Source of the DNA: Actinomycetes bacterium
Lineage (GTDB): Bacteria > Actinomycetota > Acidimicrobiia > Acidimicrobiales > Palsa-688
Direction: 5' to 3'
Length of the DNA stretch: 9,738 nucleotides
NCBI GenBank assembly: GCA_021827225.1
Contig: JAKAXG010000109.1
Span: 1 to 9,738, forward strand
Shown here: one piece after another, positions 7,097 through 9,738 of the stretch
Position numbering within the stretch: the first letter of the stretch is position 1
How the letters are laid out: the number at the start of each line of letters is the position of its first letter
Translations under genes and position numbers: made by a program
Notes under the pieces: generated by a model
Database searches by the model: none
The model's input: the letters and a program-made list of their open reading frames with translations, nothing else
What the model was told of the DNA's origin: nothing

Positions 7097-7447
7097 GAGA
7101 AGTGCTCCGGGATCGAGTGCGAGCTCGGGCCGATCCGGGAACGTCGGGCCCGATGTCAGGCAGAGTGACCGACGGTTGTGCCGGCACCGTTACAGCTAAG
7201 TCACGGCCGAGTTGCGCCACCTAACCCCAAATCGAATGTGATGCCTGACCTGCGGTAACCGGCGTAGAGCCGGCGTAAACGCCACCTCACCTGTTTCCGA
7301 GCCCGACTGAACGGCCGAACGTGCCAGATGGCGTTACTGGAGACAAAACGTGAGCACCGGGGCCACGAGCTGCTCTGAAGTGCGAGGACGTGGTGGCGTA
7401 ATACACACGTAACCGCCGGAGTAGATCGCGACTGGGATCATGTAGAC
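7097..7447. other. Divergent regulatory region between SulP and the GntR gene
   Basis: 351 bp without a credible gene, less GC-rich than its flanks. It must contain the promoters of the SulP operon (minus) and the GntR-sulfatase-FGE operon (plus). Visible elements are an imperfect inverted repeat beside the SulP Shine-Dalgarno (7106-7140), a GTGCCGGCAC palindrome (7179-7188), a direct repeat of CCGGCGTA with 11-bp period (7259-7266 and 7270-7277), the inverted repeat GGCGT-AA-ACGCC (7272-7283), and a palindrome at the GntR start. I see no convincing -35/-10 pair for either direction. Confidence 0.6.
7259..7283. repeat. Direct CCGGCGTA repeat merging into an inverted repeat
   Basis: CCGGCGTA occurs at 7259-7266 and again at 7270-7277, one helical turn (11 bp) apart. 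The second copy is also the left arm of GGCGT-AA-ACGCC (7272-7283), a perfect 5-bp inverted repeat. Spacing and symmetry suit a dimeric regulator, but no binding is shown. Confidence 0.4.
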
Positions 7448-7450
7448 ATG
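7439..7450. promoter_or_regulatory. Candidate GntR operator overlapping the regulator's start codon
   Basis: CATGT-AG-ACATG is a perfect inverted repeat whose right arm contains the GntR ATG (7448-7450). Its GTAGAC core resembles the GT...AC symmetric sites of GntR-family regulators, though its spacing is not an exact match to the HutC-type consensus. Position over the start codon would suit autorepression; this is inferred. Confidence 0.4.
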
Positions 7451-8254
7451 CCCCCTCGGCCGAACCGTCGATCGTCCCTTCGGGTTACCACGCAGGAATA
7501 CGAGGGGAACAGAGCCGAGGCAGCTCGGCGGATTCGCGACACTCTCCGCCAGCAGATCCTCGACGGTGCCTTCGGCGGCTTGGCTGCCCCTCGACCGACG
7601 CTGCCCCCTGAACTGCAACTGGCCGCCACCTTCGGGGTCAGCCGTAACGTGGTCCGCCAGGCGTTGGACCTGTTGAGGGCGGAGGGACTGGTCACCCGGA
7701 TACCGGGAGCGGGGACTTTCGTCACCGGAGCCAAGCTCCGGCAACGGCTGGATCGCCTGGAAGGGCTGGCCGAATCGTTGGCCGGCCACCAGCTCCCGGT
7801 GGACAACCGTGTGATGGCCGTCAGGGAGTCGACGGCCTCCCCCGCGGTGGCCCGCCAGCTGCGGGTACCGGAGGGCCACGGGATCGTCTTTGTCGAGCGC
7901 CTCCGCTCCGTGGGCGGGGTCCCGCTGTCGGTGGAGACCAGCTACCTGCGCATCGAGGCCGCACCAGTCCTGCTGACGCAGGACCTGGCGCGGGCCGACA
8001 TCTTCACGCTGCTCGAGAACCATCTGGGGCGCCACCTGGCCCGAGCCGAGGTGACCACTGAGGCAGTGCCAGCTGACGAAACCACCGCCGGCCTCCTGCA
8101 AGTCAAGCCTGGATCTCCGCTGCTGCTCCTGCACCGGCTCACGTTCCTGGAGCACGAGACCCCCTTCGACTTCGAGGCAATCCGCTACCGCGGAGACCGT
8201 TTGCAGCTGCTCACCAGCCTGCCCCGCCGCAGTCCCACTGACCCGGTCCCCTGA
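7448..8254 (+). CDS. GntR-family regulator, HutC/UTRA subfamily
   Basis: 268 residues. Residues 22-92 form the winged helix-turn-helix: helix RAEAARRIRDTLRQQILDG, then PPELQLAATFGVSRNVVRQA with the recognition helix, and the wing RIPGAGTFV. Residues about 112-258 match the UTRA ligand-binding domain, with IVFVERLRSVGGVPLSVETS near its centre and LLLLHRLTFLEHETPFDFEA followed by IRYRGDR at the end. UTRA regulators bind small molecules, often sugars, amino acids or phosphonates, and usually leave DNA on binding. The link before the wing (GGLAAPRPTLPPE) is slightly longer than usual. No strong Shine-Dalgarno precedes ATG 7448; a palindrome covers the start. It lies 52 bp upstream of the sulfatase on the same strand and is probably cotranscribed, so the sulfatase substrate or product is the likely ligand class. 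The ligand itself cannot be read from the sequence. Confidence 0.9.
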   Translation: MPPRPNRRSSLRVTTQEYEGNRAEAARRIRDTLRQQILDGAFGGLAAPRPTLPPELQLAATFGVSRNVVRQALDLLRAEGLVTRIPGAGTFVTGAKLRQRLDRLEGLAESLAGHQLPVDNRVMAVRESTASPAVARQLRVPEGHGIVFVERLRSVGGVPLSVETSYLRIEAAPVLLTQDLARADIFTLLENHLGRHLARAEVTTEAVPADETTAGLLQVKPGSPLLLLHRLTFLEHETPFDFEAIRYRGDRLQLLTSLPRRSPTDPVP

Positions 8255-8294
8255 CACCAGCCCTGATCACCACAAACCCAGCAACCAGCTAAAG

Positions 8295-8300
8295 AAGGAG
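8295..8300 (+). promoter_or_regulatory. Strong Shine-Dalgarno of the sulfatase gene
   Basis: AAGGAG lies 6 nt before ATG 8307, within AAAGAAGGAG. It is the strongest ribosome binding site of the plus-strand operon and contrasts with the nearly absent one of the preceding regulator gene, suggesting the sulfatase is translated far more than the regulator. Confidence 0.75.
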
Positions 8301-8306
8301 AATTTC

Positions 8307-9680
8307 ATGTCTGAACAACCTGTATTAGGCGCGCCCAATATCGTCTACTTCCACGTCGACAACCTTGGACTGGGTGAGCTCGGCTGCTACGGCGGCGGCA
8401 TACTCCGAGGCGCTGAGACCACCCGGATGGACACATTCGCCGGAGAAGGTCTCAAGCTGTCGCACTTCGTGGTCGAGCCTCAATGCACCCCCACCCGATC
8501 GGCGCTCATGACCGGGCGGTACCCGATCCGATCCGGGAACCACACCATCGCCCTCGGAGGCAACAGCGGCGGCCTGGTGGCGTGGGAGGAGACCATGGGG
8601 GACATCCTGTCGAGAGCCGGGTACGCCACTGCCTGCTTCGGCAAGTGGCACATCGGAGCCGAGGACGGACGGTGGCCGACCGACCACGGCTTCGACGAGT
8701 GGTACGGCCCGCCGCGCACCTACGACGAGTGCCTGTGGCCGGATGACCCCTGGTACGACCCCGACCGTGACGGCCGGGCCTACATGTACGAGGGCACCAA
8801 GTCCGAGGGAGTGAGGGCCCGGACCGATCAGCAGTTGACCCAGCAGCTCAAAGGCGAGGTCGACGCCGAGTACGACCGCCGAGCCAAGTCGTTCATGCGC
8901 CGGTCAGTCGAGGCCGGTAAACCGTTCTACCTCTACCACAACCATTCACTGATGCACTTTCCCATGGTGGCCCGACCGGAGTTCCGTGGGCAGAGCTCCA
9001 ACAGCGAATGGGGAGACTGTCTCCTGCAACTAGACCACGATTTCGGCAGCCTTCTAGACGAAATCGATGCCCTGGGTATCCGGGACAACACCATCGTGAT
9101 CCTGGCCGGGGACAACGGCCCGGAAGACCACCTGCTGGGCCGGGGGACCGCCGGGTTCTTCGACGGGTCCTACTTCTCGTCGGCCGAGGGCGGGATCCGC
9201 ACCCCCTGCCTGATCCGCTGGCCGGGGCACGTCCCGGTGCGGGAGAGCAACGAAATGGTCCACGTAACCGACATGTTCACCACGCTGCTGCGCTGGGCCG
9301 GTGCCGATATCCCCACCGACCGGCTGATCGACGGCCAGGACCAGCGGGAGTTCTTCGAAGGAGCCGAGAAATCCAACCGGGAGGGGTTGATGGTGTGGCT
9401 CAATGACGAGCTCCACGCCGTGAAGTGGTCACAGTTCAAGGTCAGCCTCAAGCGCCAACAGCACTTCCACGACCCAGAGATGCCGCTGGGATTCGCCCGG
9501 ATCATCAACCTGCTCGAGGACCCCAAAGAGCGTGAGGCGGTGAACCAGACCCATGTGCGGTGGTGGGTCATGCAGCACGCCCACAGGATCATCCGGGCCT
9601 TCGAGGACAGCGTCCGTACCGAGGCCCTTATCCCCCCGGGTTCGCCGATCGACCACGTCCCCGCCCGCACTCCGGCATGA
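8307..9680 (+). CDS. Cys-type sulfatase (arylsulfatase-like), probably cytoplasmic
   Basis: 457 residues, normal family length. It would hydrolyse a sulfate ester (R-O-SO3- to R-OH plus sulfate). The sulfatase signature CTPTRSALMTGRY starts at Cys60, the residue converted to formylglycine (CxPxR motif), with Arg64. Other active-site elements are Asp18-Asn19 in HVDNLGLGELGCYGG, FGKWHIG with Lys113 and His115, His211/His213 in YHNHSLMHFP, GDNGPE with Asp269-Asn270 (metal ligands in the family), and EGGIRTPCLIRWPG near 294-307. The first metal pair is DN rather than the classical DD, a variant I recall from an arylsulfatase subgroup. The mature fold begins within 10 residues of the start and no signal peptide is visible, so it should stay in the cytoplasm. 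It follows the UTRA regulator and overlaps the FGE gene by ATGA. Substrate unknown. Confidence 0.93.
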   Translation: MSEQPVLGAPNIVYFHVDNLGLGELGCYGGGILRGAETTRMDTFAGEGLKLSHFVVEPQCTPTRSALMTGRYPIRSGNHTIALGGNSGGLVAWEETMGDILSRAGYATACFGKWHIGAEDGRWPTDHGFDEWYGPPRTYDECLWPDDPWYDPDRDGRAYMYEGTKSEGVRARTDQQLTQQLKGEVDAEYDRRAKSFMRRSVEAGKPFYLYHNHSLMHFPMVARPEFRGQSSNSEWGDCLLQLDHDFGSLLDEIDALGIRDNTIVILAGDNGPEDHLLGRGTAGFFDGSYFSSAEGGIRTPCLIRWPGHVPVRESNEMVHVTDMFTTLLRWAGADIPTDRLIDGQDQREFFEGAEKSNREGLMVWLNDELHAVKWSQFKVSLKRQQHFHDPEMPLGFARIINLLEDPKEREAVNQTHVRWWVMQHAHRIIRAFEDSVRTEALIPPGSPIDHVPARTPA

Positions 9681-9738
9681 CCCTGGCCGCATTCGACTCC
9701 ATGGTGGAGGTGCGCGCCGGCACCTTCGCCATGGGCTC
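9677..9738 (+). CDS. Formylglycine-generating enzyme (FGE/SUMF1 family), N-terminal fragment
   Basis: Only the first 20 codons are in the window. From ATG 9677 they read MTLAAFDSMVEVRAGTFAMG, with the next base pair consistent with Ser. The segment V-V-AGTF-MGS is the standard opening of the SUMF1/FGE domain (usually V-IPGGTF-MGS). FGE oxidises the CxPxR cysteine of sulfatases to C-alpha-formylglycine using oxygen and copper. Its ATG overlaps the sulfatase TGA (ATGA), so translation is probably coupled. ATG 9701 is an in-frame alternative start that trims eight residues. The fragment is short, but the motif together with the sulfatase immediately upstream makes the call convincing. Catalytic cysteines lie outside the window. 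Other proteins with this fold, such as EgtB, are a weaker alternative. Confidence 0.75.
   Translation, partial: MTLAAFDSMVEVRAGTFAMG

Noticed and set aside
7399..7404. TAATAC as a -10 box for the GntR gene
   Set aside because: It matches the consensus poorly and no credible -35 element lies at the right distance.
7334..8257. Minus-strand frame of 307 codons
   Set aside because: It is antisense to the GntR gene, whose winged-helix and UTRA motifs are unmistakable. The antisense product is Gln/Gly/Arg-rich and without family features, typical of GC-rich mirror frames.
1..9738. CRISPR arrays, tRNA or rRNA genes, insertion sequences, attachment sites
   Set aside because: No regularly spaced long repeats, cloverleaf candidates, transposase or integrase motifs, or terminal inverted repeats were seen by eye. 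Low-identity elements could be missed.

Overview
The window looks like a piece of a high-GC actinobacterial chromosome, perhaps Acidimicrobiia-like. The supports are the strongly GC-biased third codon positions, two genes with TANNNT boxes exactly 7 nt before the start codon (leaderless transcription, common in Actinomycetota), and the family mix. The taxon is an inference from composition and gene style. No tRNA, rRNA, CRISPR array, transposase or integrase was seen.

Region 1 (1-3219, minus strand) is one open frame of 1073 codons that leaves the window at base 1. It encodes the N-terminal part of a PknK/MalT-like signalling protein: Ser/Thr kinase, then an AAA-type ATPase, then a helical TPR-like region. 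Region 2 (3220-3552) is non-coding and carries a candidate kinase promoter, a GC-rich triplicate repeat and a hairpin. Region 3 (3553-5219) holds small single-domain genes: a thioredoxin-fold protein and an NTF2/SnoaL-like protein on divergent leaderless promoters, a PhnB/VOC-type protein convergent with the latter, and a DUF72 (YecE-like) remnant that keeps both ends but has lost its middle.

Region 4 (5238-7096, minus strand) is a two-gene operon: a SulP-type anion transporter without a STAS domain, then a small two-helix membrane protein whose Shine-Dalgarno overlaps the transporter stop codon. Region 5 (7097-7447) is a 351-bp divergent regulatory region with several small symmetric motifs. 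Region 6 (7448-9738, plus strand) is a GntR/HutC-type (UTRA) regulator, a cytoplasmic Cys-type sulfatase, and the first 20 codons of a formylglycine-generating enzyme (FGE/SUMF1) that overlaps the sulfatase stop by ATGA.

The most coherent system is regions 4-6. A ligand-sensing repressor candidate precedes a sulfatase and the enzyme that would activate its catalytic cysteine, and all three diverge from a SulP transporter that could move the released sulfate. The sulfatase shows no signal peptide, so its organosulfate substrate would have to be inside the cell. The substrate, the inducer and the SulP cargo cannot be read from the sequence.
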